Assembly (NCBI GenBank): GCA_028749235.1
Contig: JAQULS010000003.1
Coordinates: 1 to 50,849 of the forward strand
From: Acidobacteriota bacterium
Lineage (GTDB): Bacteria > Acidobacteriota > Aminicenantia > Aminicenantales > UBA4085
DNA length: 50,849 nucleotides
Direction of reading: 5' to 3'
The notes beneath the pieces were generated by a model, which searched no databases, was not told where the DNA came from, and saw only the letters and a list, made by a program, of their open reading frames with translations. The stretch's first letter is position 1. Every line of letters starts with the position of its first letter. Both the position numbers and the translations under genes were made by a program. Positions 1 through 7,967 of this stretch are shown piece by piece.

Positions 1-1
1 G

Positions 2-214
2 TCGAAAACCGTGATCCGACTGACCGGAATTCCATTCGAGAGCGTCAAGAACGAGAGAGGCCGGATCGAGATTTGCTTCAGTTCCAAGCAGGCCGCCGCC
101 GTTTCCGCCGAATCCTCCCATACCGAGACCTATGACCCGTTGCACTATTACAGTTGGAAGGCTTCGAGCGGCGACGGGCCGTTCGAACTCGTCCGGATCT
201 GGTTCGTCAACTGA
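2..214 (+). CDS. C-terminal end of an unrecognised protein (cut by window start)
   Basis: An open frame enters from the left edge and ends at a TGA at 212-214, giving about 70 residues. The internal GTG at 11 is not a convincing start, because there is no ribosome binding site and the frame is open upstream of it. The tail is polar, ends in FELVRIWFVN, and shows no motif I recognise. It converges on the GH13 gene, whose stop lies 35 bp away on the opposite strand. It could be the end of a larger secreted or cytoplasmic protein. Its reality rests on frame position and the lack of a competing gene. Confidence 0.5.
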   Translation, partial: SKTVIRLTGIPFESVKNERGRIEICFSSKQAAAVSAESSHTETYDPLHYYSWKASSGDGPFELVRIWFVN

Positions 215-249
215 ACGGCCGACCGCCGCGGCGAATCGGAAGGCTCTTT

Positions 250-3200
250 TTACGGGATCAGGACCGGCAACTGCTCCAGCCGGAAGCCCGAGTGGTCCGC
301 CGCGGCCCGAAGCAAGTCCAGCGCTTCGCCGGCCGGAGCGGACTCTTCCGCGGCGGCGACGGCTTCCAGCCACCACAGCAGCCGTTCGAAGGATTCCTTA
401 TGGAAATACTCGACGCCCTGATATTCGTTGACCAGCAGGGCGGCCCGGAAGTCGGGATCGCTTCGCATCCGTTGCGCGAGCCGCCGCGCGGCATCCCCGG
501 CCGGTTCGGCCCGGCCGGCCCAGTCCCGGTTCGCGGCCAGGGCCCGGACGGCGTGTACGGCCAACCGGGCTTTAAAATCGTCCCCGGCGGCTTCGCGCCA
601 GGTCGCGGCTAACGCGGCGTCCAGGCCTAAAGCCGACGCCCGGGCCGGGCCGAGCGCGCGAAGCGCCGCCCAGCCGAAGAGAGAGTATCGGGCCAGCCGC
701 GCTCCAAGCGGGGAGATCTCCGGTCCGGTTCCGGTGAAGCCCGCGGCCAAGGACGCCGGGGCATGAGCGCCTGCCGGTAAGCGTAGAACCGCTTCGAAGC
801 CGCGGCGGATCTCGCGGGCCAGGGAAGCCTCGGCGATCGAATCGGGAGCCATTTCGCCGTTGACGGCCGCGGCCAACGTTCGGGCTTTAGCCTCGACCTG
901 ACGGCCGGCCTCTTCGATGAGAGCCGAATCCTCGCCGCCGCCGATTTCGACGAGCCCGTCCAGGAATCCGGGGGCCAGGAGCTCGCCGAAGGCGTTTCTT
1001 ATCGGGCGCGTTCGAAGCTCGCGGAGCGCCTCGTCGAGGCTTGCGACGCCGCCTCCCCGCAGCTCTCCGGCCAGCCGGCCTAGGCATCCGCGGCCGTCGT
1101 CCGCGATCTCGCGAAAGTCGAGGAAGACCCGGCATTCGTAGGCGTGAAGCTCGAGGAACAGGCCCTTCTCGCAAAGCTCGCGGCCGTTCCGGATATGTTC
1201 GAGGCCGGAGGTCTGGTCACGAAAGACGATCCAGGCGGGAGGCTCGTCTCCCAGGGCGAGTCCTTCCCGCAGTGTCCTGTGGACGAGAACCCGGCTGTCG
1301 CCGTCTCCGACTTTGGCGGCATAGGCCGCGGCGGTGCGGATCCAGCCCCTCGTCTCGGCGTATTTGTTGTGATAGACGACGAGGCCCCGTTCGCCGCCCG
1401 CCCGGTTGGAGTAGGCGAAGACATTTTCGTCGACGCCGCCTTCCGGGCGGTAGAAGTCATAGATGAGAAAATTCGCGACCTCGGCGAAGAGCCATCTCTT
1501 GTGGAAGAGCGGAAAGATCCGGCGGGCGTGCCCTTCCAGGAGCCACGGCTTGGGCGTCTCGTCTTTATAGGCCCGGCGGTACTCCATGCCGTATTTCTCC
1601 GCGAAGCCCTCGATCTGGCCGTGCCCGACCATGGGCAGTCCGGGCAGCGTGGCCAACAGGGTGCAGACGCCGTAGTACTTATCGCCGTCGCCGAACTGGT
1701 CGATGGCGGACTTCTCGTCCGGGTTGTTCATGAAGTTGACGTAGCGCTTGAGGACCTGGGGGTCGAATTCGAGCGTGTTCTTGATGACCCGGCGGTACTT
1801 GGCGTTGTCCTCGTCCCGCAGCATGTGCATGAAGGCGCTGTTGTAGACGCGGTGCATGCCCAGCGTCCGGACGAAATAGCCCTCCATGAGCCAGAAGGCC
1901 TCGGCCAGCAGCAGGGTGTCGGGCGCTTCGGCCGCGACACGGTCCACGACTTGGCGCCAGAACTCCTCCGGGACGGCGGCATCGAAGTCCTCCCGGCTCA
2001 AGCCGTGCTCGGACCGCGACGGGATGGCCCCGCCTTCGCCCGGCTCGGGATACCACAGCCGTTGCAAATGCCGCTTGGCCAGGGTCATGGCCGCGTCGAA
2101 ACGGATGATGGGGAAGCGGCGGGCCACGTCGAGGATCGTCCGGATGACGGCCTCCCGGACTTCGGGCTTGAGGTAGTCGAGCTGGGCCGTGTCGTTCCAG
2201 GGAAAGCTCGTGCCGTCGTTGCCGTGGTAGATGTACCGCGTCTCGCCGGTCCGCTTGTCCCAGCGCTTGAAAACGACCGCGGCGTCGGTCCGGTCGAAGT
2301 AATGGTCCTCAACCTGAACCCCGGCCCGGTCGTCCGAAGCGAGGTCGGGCCCGTTGAAGGAATAGGCGGGGAAGGGAGGCTGGGCGAGGGCGATGAACCA
2401 GTCGGAATGTTCCATGACCCAGCGCGAGTCGATGCCCATATGGTTGGGAACCATGTCGGAGGCCAGGCGGATGCCCCTGGCCGCGGCCCGCGCTTTGAGC
2501 GCCTGCAGGGCTTCCTCGCCGCCCAGGTCCTCGGCGATGGCGTAGTCGTAGAGGGAATAGGCCGAGGCTACGGCTTCCGGGTTGCCCATCATCTGCTTGA
2601 TCCGGCGCGAGGCCCGGCTCCGCTCCCAGAGGCCGATGAGCCACAGGCCGGTGATGCCGGCGGCGCGCAGGCGATCGAGCTCTTCCTCCGGAATCTGGTC
2701 CAGGCGGTGGATGGGGCGGCCGTATTCGCGCGAAAGCTGGTCGAGCCAGACATAGGTGTTCTTGGCCATCAGGACGAGATTCGGCATCCAGTCCAAGTCG
2801 GCGCTGAATCGCTCGGCTTCGGATTCGACGTCATCTTTTCCGCCCGCTCCCTTATTGCCGCGCCGCTTACGCGAACCGGCGTCGAAGTCCGGAACAAGCG
2901 ACGGCCCGGGGCCGCTGAAGGAAGGCTTTTCTTCCTCCCTGATAAGGTCCAATCCCAGCAGGAGACGGCGCATGAGGTCGCCCAGATAGGGGGCCCAGTT
3001 GGCCCGGATGAAATCGAGCTGGCCGGCCAATGAGCCGGGAGCCGCCAGCATCGGGCCGCACAGGAAATCGATCAGGTTCTCGCCCTTGGAGCCGAAGGGG
3101 GGCTGCGTCGCGAAATAGGCGCGAGCCGATTCGAGCAGTCCCGCGTAAGCTTTTGCTGCGGCCAGCGGGGTGTCGTCGAAGATCTCTCGCAGAGGGTCCG

Positions 3201-3606
3201 CGGCAGGATTGATGTTGGCCAGCCGCAAGAGCCAGGCTTCTTCCAGCGTCTTCTCGCGGCTGGGAACGCCGCCTGGCGGAGGGAACTCTTCGACGAAACG
3301 AAGGCAAAGGTCCTCCGCCGCCTCCGCGCCCAGGGCTTCCAGGGCTCCGGCCGCGGTATCGGGGCCGATCAGGGTGCGATAAGCCCGGAGTACGGCGCGC
3401 TGGCACTCTTGGATTAAGGCAAGGGCGTTGATCTCGCCGGCATGGACGGCTAGGCCGTCCGGACGGGCGGCGTTGATCGACCGGGCCAAGGCTCGCGCGG
3501 CCCGGAAATCCGCCGCGACCGTGCCCGCGTCCGGCCCGGACAGAGCTTCGTCGAAAGCGCAGGCTTCGCGGGCTCGCCGCGAAAGAACGAGATCGATCAA
3601 GGGCAT
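250..3606 (-). CDS. GH13-family alpha-amylase-like enzyme, 1118 aa
   Basis: This is a large glycoside hydrolase family 13 enzyme that should act on alpha-glucans or maltooligosaccharides. The catalytic barrel starts near residue 270 and shows the family regions: SDMVPNHMG (region I), IRFDAAM with nucleophile Asp504, LLAEAFW with acid/base Glu569, and FMNNPDE with Asp630. No signal peptide is visible, so a cytoplasmic location is likely. About 270 residues precede the barrel and about 350 follow the likely C-terminal beta domain; both parts are helical-looking and unassigned. That makes the protein roughly twice the size of a simple amylase. A basic, Gly-rich linker (KRRGNKGAGG) joins the N-terminal part to the barrel. 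The ATG at 3606 is preceded by GGGAGG at good spacing. The substrate and the hydrolase versus transglycosylase choice cannot be told from sequence. Confidence 0.85.
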   Translation of the reverse strand: MPLIDLVLSRRAREACAFDEALSGPDAGTVAADFRAARALARSINAARPDGLAVHAGEINALALIQECQRAVLRAYRTLIGPDTAAGALEALGAEAAEDLCLRFVEEFPPPGGVPSREKTLEEAWLLRLANINPAADPLREIFDDTPLAAAKAYAGLLESARAYFATQPPFGSKGENLIDFLCGPMLAAPGSLAGQLDFIRANWAPYLGDLMRRLLLGLDLIREEEKPSFSGPGPSLVPDFDAGSRKRRGNKGAGGKDDVESEAERFSADLDWMPNLVLMAKNTYVWLDQLSREYGRPIHRLDQIPEEELDRLRAAGITGLWLIGLWERSRASRRIKQMMGNPEAVASAYSLYDYAIAEDLGGEEALQALKARAAARGIRLASDMVPNHMGIDSRWVMEHSDWFIALAQPPFPAYSFNGPDLASDDRAGVQVEDHYFDRTDAAVVFKRWDKRTGETRYIYHGNDGTSFPWNDTAQLDYLKPEVREAVIRTILDVARRFPIIRFDAAMTLAKRHLQRLWYPEPGEGGAIPSRSEHGLSREDFDAAVPEEFWRQVVDRVAAEAPDTLLLAEAFWLMEGYFVRTLGMHRVYNSAFMHMLRDEDNAKYRRVIKNTLEFDPQVLKRYVNFMNNPDEKSAIDQFGDGDKYYGVCTLLATLPGLPMVGHGQIEGFAEKYGMEYRRAYKDETPKPWLLEGHARRIFPLFHKRWLFAEVANFLIYDFYRPEGGVDENVFAYSNRAGGERGLVVYHNKYAETRGWIRTAAAYAAKVGDGDSRVLVHRTLREGLALGDEPPAWIVFRDQTSGLEHIRNGRELCEKGLFLELHAYECRVFLDFREIADDGRGCLGRLAGELRGGGVASLDEALRELRTRPIRNAFGELLAPGFLDGLVEIGGGEDSALIEEAGRQVEAKARTLAAAVNGEMAPDSIAEASLAREIRRGFEAVLRLPAGAHAPASLAAGFTGTGPEISPLGARLARYSLFGWAALRALGPARASALGLDAALAATWREAAGDDFKARLAVHAVRALAANRDWAGRAEPAGDAARRLAQRMRSDPDFRAALLVNEYQGVEYFHKESFERLLWWLEAVAAAEESAPAGEALDLLRAAADHSGFRLEQLPVLIP

Positions 3607-3639
3607 GATCGTCCTCCCGGGATGCGGTCCAGCATATCA

Positions 3640-3652
3640 GGAAAGCCTTTCC
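3640..3652. promoter_or_regulatory. Short palindrome upstream of the GH13 gene
   Basis: GGAAAG-C-CTTTCC is a perfect 6+1+6 inverted repeat in the 73-bp gap between the ybaK stop and the GH13 start. It lies about 35 bp upstream of the GH13 ATG, where an operator or mRNA hairpin could act. No convincing -35/-10 pair surrounds it, so a role is only a possibility. Confidence 0.25.
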
Positions 3653-3679
3653 GGCAAAAGTCGCGGTTTCGGTACGTCT

Positions 3680-4162
3680 TCATCCGGCCGCGTCGACCAG
3701 GACCGGCTCCAGAACCCTGACCGCGTCCGCCGGGGAGATCTCGGCCAGCAGGCCGCGCTTGCCGGCGTTGATGTAGATCTTCGGCAGGTCGGCGATCGTC
3801 CTCTGCATGTGAATTTTAAGCCGTTTGCGCGTCCCGAACGGCGAGATGCCTCCTACCATGTACCCCGTGTGTTTGTGAGCCGTTTCGGGACTGCAAGGCT
3901 GGACCGCCTTGACGCCCAGGGTGCGGGCCAGGTTTTTGGCCGAAACCTCCTGGTCGCCGTGCATCAGAACGAGAAGCGGCTCCCGGGCGTCCGTTTCGAA
4001 GACGAGCGTCTTGATGACGAGATGCTCGTCAACGCCCAGCTCCCGGGCCGCGACGCCCGTTCCGCCGCGATCCTCGTACTTGTAGGAATGAATGACGAAG
4101 GGAATGCCGCGGTCCTTGAGGTCCCGGATGGCCTGGGTCATGGAGTAGTCGGCTTCGATCAT
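3680..4162 (-). CDS. ybaK: Cys-tRNA(Pro)/aminoacyl-tRNA deacylase, YbaK/EbsC family
   Basis: This 160-residue protein has the full length of the YbaK/ProX editing-domain family, which hydrolyses mischarged aminoacyl-tRNA such as Cys-tRNA(Pro) in trans. Family hallmarks are visible: the N-terminal segment with IPFVIHSY, the VIKTLVF strand followed by LLVLMHGDQEVS, the Lys in SAKNLAR, and the loop GYMVGGISPFGTRKRLKIHM that forms the substrate pocket. It is a single-domain, cytoplasmic protein. It lies 73 bp upstream of the GH13 gene on the same strand, a pairing with no obvious functional link, and is divergent from the VPS10 protein at 4275. The start at 4162 has no strong Shine-Dalgarno; MIEADYSMTQA fits the family N-terminus. 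Confidence 0.88.
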   Translation of the reverse strand: MIEADYSMTQAIRDLKDRGIPFVIHSYKYEDRGGTGVAARELGVDEHLVIKTLVFETDAREPLLVLMHGDQEVSAKNLARTLGVKAVQPCSPETAHKHTGYMVGGISPFGTRKRLKIHMQRTIADLPKIYINAGKRGLLAEISPADAVRVLEPVLVDAAG

Positions 4163-4235
4163 GGCGGCCTCGCAATCGGGCGGATCTCACTCCCATTTTA
4201 ACATGATTGCCATCCTTCCCGGCCTGTGCTATTGA

Positions 4236-4249
4236 GTGCCTATAGGCAC
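4236..4249. promoter_or_regulatory. Perfect 14-bp palindrome between divergent genes
   Basis: GTGCCTATAGGCAC is its own reverse complement. It lies in the 112-bp gap between the divergent ybaK and VPS10 starts, 25 bp before the chosen ATG of the latter. It contains CTATAG, so it could be an operator overlapping a -10 element. Nothing in the window identifies a cognate regulator. Confidence 0.35.
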
Positions 4250-4274
4250 ATTCCCGGAATCCACAGGAGGATCC

Positions 4275-6950
4275 ATGCGCTTCGCCCGCCCGGCCCTTTG
4301 CCTCATGCTTCTCGCGGCTCTCCTCGTCACGCTCGGCGGGACGGGAGCGATCATGGCCCAGACCGGGGCCGCCCCCGATCTGTTCAGGACGTTCACGTAC
4401 CGCCCGATCGGCCCCTCCTCGCCGGGCGGCCGGTACGTCTCGTTCGCCGTGCCCCTACAGCAGCCGGGCACGTTCTACGTGGCGGCGGGGTCCGGCGGCC
4501 TGTGGAAGACCGTCAACCACGGCGAGACGTTCGAGCCGGTCTTCGACCAGGAGAAGAGCTATTCGATCGGCGCCGTGGCCGTGGCTCCCTCCGATCCGAA
4601 CGTCCTCTATCTCGGAACGGGCGAAGCCAACTGCTCGCGGTCGACCTACTGGGGCGACGGCGTCTACAAGTCCGTCGACGCGGGTAAGACCTGGACAAAC
4701 GTCGGCCTGCCGGAGTCGCAGCATATTCCCCGGATCGTCGTCCATCCGGCCGATCCCAATATCGCCTACGTGGCGGCGCTGGGCCATCTCTACAGCGAGA
4801 ACCCCGAACGCGGCCTGTTCAAGACCACGGACGGCGGCAAGACCTGGGCCAAGGTTCTCTTCCTCGACAACCGGACGGGAGCCGTCGACGTCGTCCTCGA
4901 CCCCAAAAATCCCGACACAATCTACGCCGCGATGTACGACAAATTGCGCCTGCCGTGGACGTATATGGTCGGCGGGCCCGGCTCCGGCATCCATAAGTCG
5001 ACCGACGGCGGCAAGACCTGGGCCAAGCTGGCCGGCGGACTGCCCGTCGGCATGCTCGGCCGCATCGGCCTGGCCGTCTATCCCAAGAATCCTTCCATCC
5101 TTTACGCCGTCGTCGAGAACGCGAACAAGCCGGGGATGGCGCCGGAAGCACGCTGGCAGGAGATCCTGCTGGGCAAGTCCAGCGCGGGCATGATCGACGG
5201 CGAGCTGTATCGGTCCGAAGACGCCGGCGCGACCTGGCGCAAGGTCAGCCCGGAAAAGATGGCCATATCCGCCAACCCGGCGTACTACTACGGCGACATC
5301 ATTATCGACCCAAACGACGACAAACACGTCCTGGCGCTTTCGGTCGCGGTCCAGGAATCCAGGGACGGCGGCAAGTCCTGGGGTCCGACCTGGCGGTTTG
5401 GCGGCGACAACCACGCCTTGTGGATCGACCCCGCCGATTCGAATCACATGCTCTTGGGCTACGATCATGGCCTGGGCGTCACCTTCGACGGCGGCAAGGC
5501 CTGGCACAGGCCCGATCACATGGCGGTGGGCCAGTTTTACGCCGTCGACTACGACATGTCCTATCCCTACCGTGTGGCCGGAGGCATGCAGGACAACGGA
5601 TCCATGATCGGCCCCAGCAGCAACAAGAACGGCGCCGCCATCGACTACGAGGACTGGATCACGGTCGGCGGGGGCGACGGCATGTACAACGTTTTCGACC
5701 GGAAGACCAACCGCTATCTCTACACCGAGAGCCAGTTCGGGCCGCTGGCCCGGCTCGACTTGAAGACGGGGGAATCGAAGGACATCGCCTACCGGGGCGG
5801 GGCCATGAAGCGGTTCAACTGGAACGCGCCCGCGCTCGTTTCGTACTTCAACTCCGACGTCATCTACCACTGTGGAAACATCGTGGTCAAGTCGGTCAAC
5901 CGTGGCGAGACCTGGACCGAGATCAGTCCCGACCTGACCACCAACGACCCGGCCAAGATGCCCAACGGCACGGGCGGCGACGCCAATATCCAGTACTGCA
6001 CCATCGTCGCCTTCACCGAATCGACGCTCCAGCCGGGCCTTCTCTGGGCCGGCACGGACGACGGGCTGGTCTGGGTGACCCAGGACGACGGCCAGAATTG
6101 GGTCAAGGTCAGCGACAAGATCGCGGGCAATCCGGGCTATTGGGTCAGCCGGGTTGAGGCCTCGTCATCGGATCCGGGCACGGCTTATGTCGCTTATACC
6201 GGCTACCGGAACGACGATTTCCGGCCGTTCCTGTATAAAACGACGGACTACGGCCAAACCTGGATTTCTCTTGCGGGGAATCTGCCGAACGAGCCGATCA
6301 ACGTCATTCGGGAGGATCCCAAGAATCCGCTCTTGCTTTTCGCCGGTACCGATTTCGCGGTATGGACGAGCCTGGACGGCGGCAAGGCCTGGATCCGCCT
6401 GCAGGCCAACATGCCGACGGTGGCCGTGCACGACCTCAAGATTCACCCCCGGGAGAATGACCTGATCGTCGCTACCCATGGCCGCTCGATCTGGATCGCG
6501 GATATTTCCGCCCTGGAGGAGATGACGCCGCAGGTTTTGGCCAAGGACGTCCACCTCTGCGCCATCAAGCCCAGGATACGCTGGAACCGCGAGTTGCGCC
6601 ACGAGGCTTCAGGCGTCAACCTGGCCGGCGTCAGCGAGCCGGCCGGGATGGTCATCCGCTATTACCTCAAGGCCAAGCCCGTGGGCGAGGTAATAGTTCA
6701 GATCCTCAAAGGCGCGTCGGTTGTGAGCGAGATCAAAGGCACCGCGAACGCCGGACTCAACGCCGTGACCTGGAATATGCGCCGCGATTTGAGCGCCGCC
6801 GAAAAGAAGGCGGCGGCGGCGCGGCGGAACCGTTTCGGCGGCGGGGGCGGTCCGGCCGCGCCGGAGGGGGAGTACACCGCGGTTCTTCTCGTCAACGGCA
6901 AGAAGCTGACGGCCAAGGCCGTGATCCTGCCGGATCCAACCGTCATCTAG
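4275..6950 (+). CDS. Secreted VPS10/sortilin-type BNR-repeat protein, 891 aa
   Basis: This is an exported multi-blade beta-propeller of the VPS10/sortilin and BNR-repeat 'glycosyl hydrolase-like' group. At least ten Asp-box motifs (S/T-x-D-x-G-x-T-W) recur through the protein, for example KTTDGGKTWAK, KSTDGGKTWAK, RSEDAGATWRK, ESRDGGKSWG, KSVNRGETWTE and KTTDYGQTWIS. The N-terminus RFARPALCLMLLAALLV followed by a small-residue cleavage region is a signal peptide. The start at 4275 is chosen over an in-frame GTG at 4236 because AGGAGG lies 5 bp upstream and the signal peptide begins there. The C-terminal 130 residues resemble the FlgD/Ig-like tail often attached to these propellers. The function is probably binding or hydrolysis of extracellular polymer; no catalytic residues can be named. 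The stop codon lies at the edge of a repeat element. Confidence 0.85.
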   Translation: MRFARPALCLMLLAALLVTLGGTGAIMAQTGAAPDLFRTFTYRPIGPSSPGGRYVSFAVPLQQPGTFYVAAGSGGLWKTVNHGETFEPVFDQEKSYSIGAVAVAPSDPNVLYLGTGEANCSRSTYWGDGVYKSVDAGKTWTNVGLPESQHIPRIVVHPADPNIAYVAALGHLYSENPERGLFKTTDGGKTWAKVLFLDNRTGAVDVVLDPKNPDTIYAAMYDKLRLPWTYMVGGPGSGIHKSTDGGKTWAKLAGGLPVGMLGRIGLAVYPKNPSILYAVVENANKPGMAPEARWQEILLGKSSAGMIDGELYRSEDAGATWRKVSPEKMAISANPAYYYGDIIIDPNDDKHVLALSVAVQESRDGGKSWGPTWRFGGDNHALWIDPADSNHMLLGYDHGLGVTFDGGKAWHRPDHMAVGQFYAVDYDMSYPYRVAGGMQDNGSMIGPSSNKNGAAIDYEDWITVGGGDGMYNVFDRKTNRYLYTESQFGPLARLDLKTGESKDIAYRGGAMKRFNWNAPALVSYFNSDVIYHCGNIVVKSVNRGETWTEISPDLTTNDPAKMPNGTGGDANIQYCTIVAFTESTLQPGLLWAGTDDGLVWVTQDDGQNWVKVSDKIAGNPGYWVSRVEASSSDPGTAYVAYTGYRNDDFRPFLYKTTDYGQTWISLAGNLPNEPINVIREDPKNPLLLFAGTDFAVWTSLDGGKAWIRLQANMPTVAVHDLKIHPRENDLIVATHGRSIWIADISALEEMTPQVLAKDVHLCAIKPRIRWNRELRHEASGVNLAGVSEPAGMVIRYYLKAKPVGEVIVQILKGASVVSEIKGTANAGLNAVTWNMRRDLSAAEKKAAAARRNRFGGGGGPAAPEGEYTAVLLVNGKKLTAKAVILPDPTVI

Positions 6951-6964
6951 GGGTCATCTAGGGG
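6943..6964. repeat. 11-bp tandem duplication spanning the stop codon
   Basis: TCATCTAGGGG occurs twice head to tail, at 6943-6953 and 6954-6964. The first copy contains the TAG stop of the VPS10 protein; the second leads into the palindrome at 6961. It could be a scar of element insertion or slippage. Confidence 0.7.
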
Positions 6965-7055
6965 TCAGGTCTAGAGATTCAAGATTTCTTGTTGAAAGTC
7001 GACGCCTACAGACAACGGTTGTTGTCAGAAATCTTGAATCTCTAGACCTGACCCC
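6961..7055. repeat. REP-like palindromic element 1 (28-bp perfect arms)
   Basis: The arms at 6961-6988 and 7028-7055 are exact reverse complements over 28 bp, starting GGGGTCAGGTC. The 39-nt loop holds a second small inverted repeat (GACAAC-GGTT-GTTGTC, 7011-7026). A GGGG foot, a long stem and a location just past a stop codon resemble REP sequences mobilised by REP-associated tyrosine transposases. No such transposase is in the window. As RNA the hairpin could also stop transcription or protect the 3' end, although it has only a short T-run (7058-7062) after it. Confidence 0.8.
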
Positions 7056-7063
7056 CATTTTTA

Positions 7064-7080
7064 TGTAAACGTGTTTTACA
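7064..7080. promoter_or_regulatory. Operator-like inverted repeat TGTAAA-N5-TTTACA
   Basis: A perfect 6+5+6 inverted repeat lies 118 bp upstream of the ABC transporter genes and immediately after the palindromic element. Its size and symmetry fit a dimeric repressor or activator site. It lies about 50 bp upstream of the sigma-54-like promoter, within reach of an enhancer-binding regulator, but no regulator gene is adjacent. Confidence 0.35.
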
Positions 7081-7129
7081 TCGGCCGGGCCGATAATCCG
7101 GTTCCTGCCTGAATAAACGGCAATCTTCG

Positions 7130-7146
7130 TTGGCGCGTTTCTTGCT
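7130..7146 (+). promoter_or_regulatory. Sigma-54-type (-24/-12) promoter candidate for the ABC exporter
   Basis: TTGGCGCG-N4-TTGCT has the GG and GC doublets exactly ten bases apart, as in the sigma-54 consensus TTGGCACG-N4-TTGCT, with one mismatch inside the core. Expected transcription start is near 7158, giving a roughly 40-nt leader with AGAGGAGG before the ATG at 7198. The same bases could be read as a sigma-70 pair (TTGGCG-N18-TATGCG), but the -10 would be poor. Confidence 0.45.
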
Positions 7147-7197
7147 GGCTTCCTATGCGGTGCCTTTCATCACAAAGGGTTAGAGGAGGCCGAGAAC

Positions 7198-7962
7198 ATG
7201 CTCGAGCTCCAAGGGGTGACCAAGAGGTATTCCGTCTTTCCGGCCGTCGACAACGTCAGCTTCGTCGTCAAGCCCGGCGAAGTCCTGGGCTATCTGGGAC
7301 CCAACGGGGCCGGCAAATCGACCACTATTAAAATGCTGGCCGGCCTGCTGGAGCCGTCCGAGGGCCGGATCCTTTATCAGGGGCGCGAAATCCGTAAAGA
7401 TCTCTATTCCTTCCGCCGCCGGCTCGGCTATATTCCCGAGCAGGCTGAGATCTATCCGCATCTAAGCGGCCTGGATTATCTGCTGCTGGTCGGGCGCTTG
7501 CGCGAGATCCCGGAGGATATCCTGTGGGACAAGGCCAGGGCATTCCTGAAGGTCTTCGACCTGGACGCCGACCGCGACAACGCCGTCGGCTCCTACTCCA
7601 AGGGCATGCGGCAAAAGATTCTCATCGCGGCGGCCCTGCTCCATGATCCCGACGTCCTCCTGCTCGACGAGCCGCTGTCCGGTTTGGACGTGACGACAGG
7701 CTTGATCATCCGGGATCTGATCGTTCGGCTGGCCGGCGAGGGCAAGATCATCATCTACTCCTCGCACGTCCTGGAGGTGACCGAAAAGCTTTGCAGCAAG
7801 GTCATCATCCTTTACCAGGGCAAGATCGTGGCCGACGACTCGGTGGCTAACCTGCGGACGCTGATGAAGCTGCCCTCGCTGGTGGAGATCTTCAGCCAGC
7901 TCACGGCCCAGACCGACACCGACGCCCTGGCCCGCGACATCGTCGCGGTCATGAAGGGTTGA
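7198..7962 (+). CDS. ABC transporter ATP-binding protein (ABC-2 type exporter)
   Basis: This 254-residue nucleotide-binding subunit energises export by the permease encoded next. All core motifs are present: Walker A GPNGAGKST (34-42), Q-loop near EQAEIYPHLSG, signature SYSKGMRQK (132-140), Walker B VLLLDEP (153-159), D-loop SGLD and the switch His in SSHVLE. The order and spacing match the CcmA/DrrA/YbhF-like class that pairs with ABC-2 permeases. The strong ribosome site AGAGGAGG precedes the ATG. The stop overlaps an in-frame TTG of the permease and sits 5 bp from the permease ATG, so the two are translationally linked. The substrate is unknown. Confidence 0.92.
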   Translation: MLELQGVTKRYSVFPAVDNVSFVVKPGEVLGYLGPNGAGKSTTIKMLAGLLEPSEGRILYQGREIRKDLYSFRRRLGYIPEQAEIYPHLSGLDYLLLVGRLREIPEDILWDKARAFLKVFDLDADRDNAVGSYSKGMRQKILIAAALLHDPDVLLLDEPLSGLDVTTGLIIRDLIVRLAGEGKIIIYSSHVLEVTEKLCSKVIILYQGKIVADDSVANLRTLMKLPSLVEIFSQLTAQTDTDALARDIVAVMKG

Positions 7963-7967
7963 GGCCG

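Noticed and set aside
1144-3033. A 629-codon plus-strand open frame opposite the GH13 gene
   Set aside because: The minus-strand product carries all GH13 catalytic motifs; this frame has none and no ribosome site.
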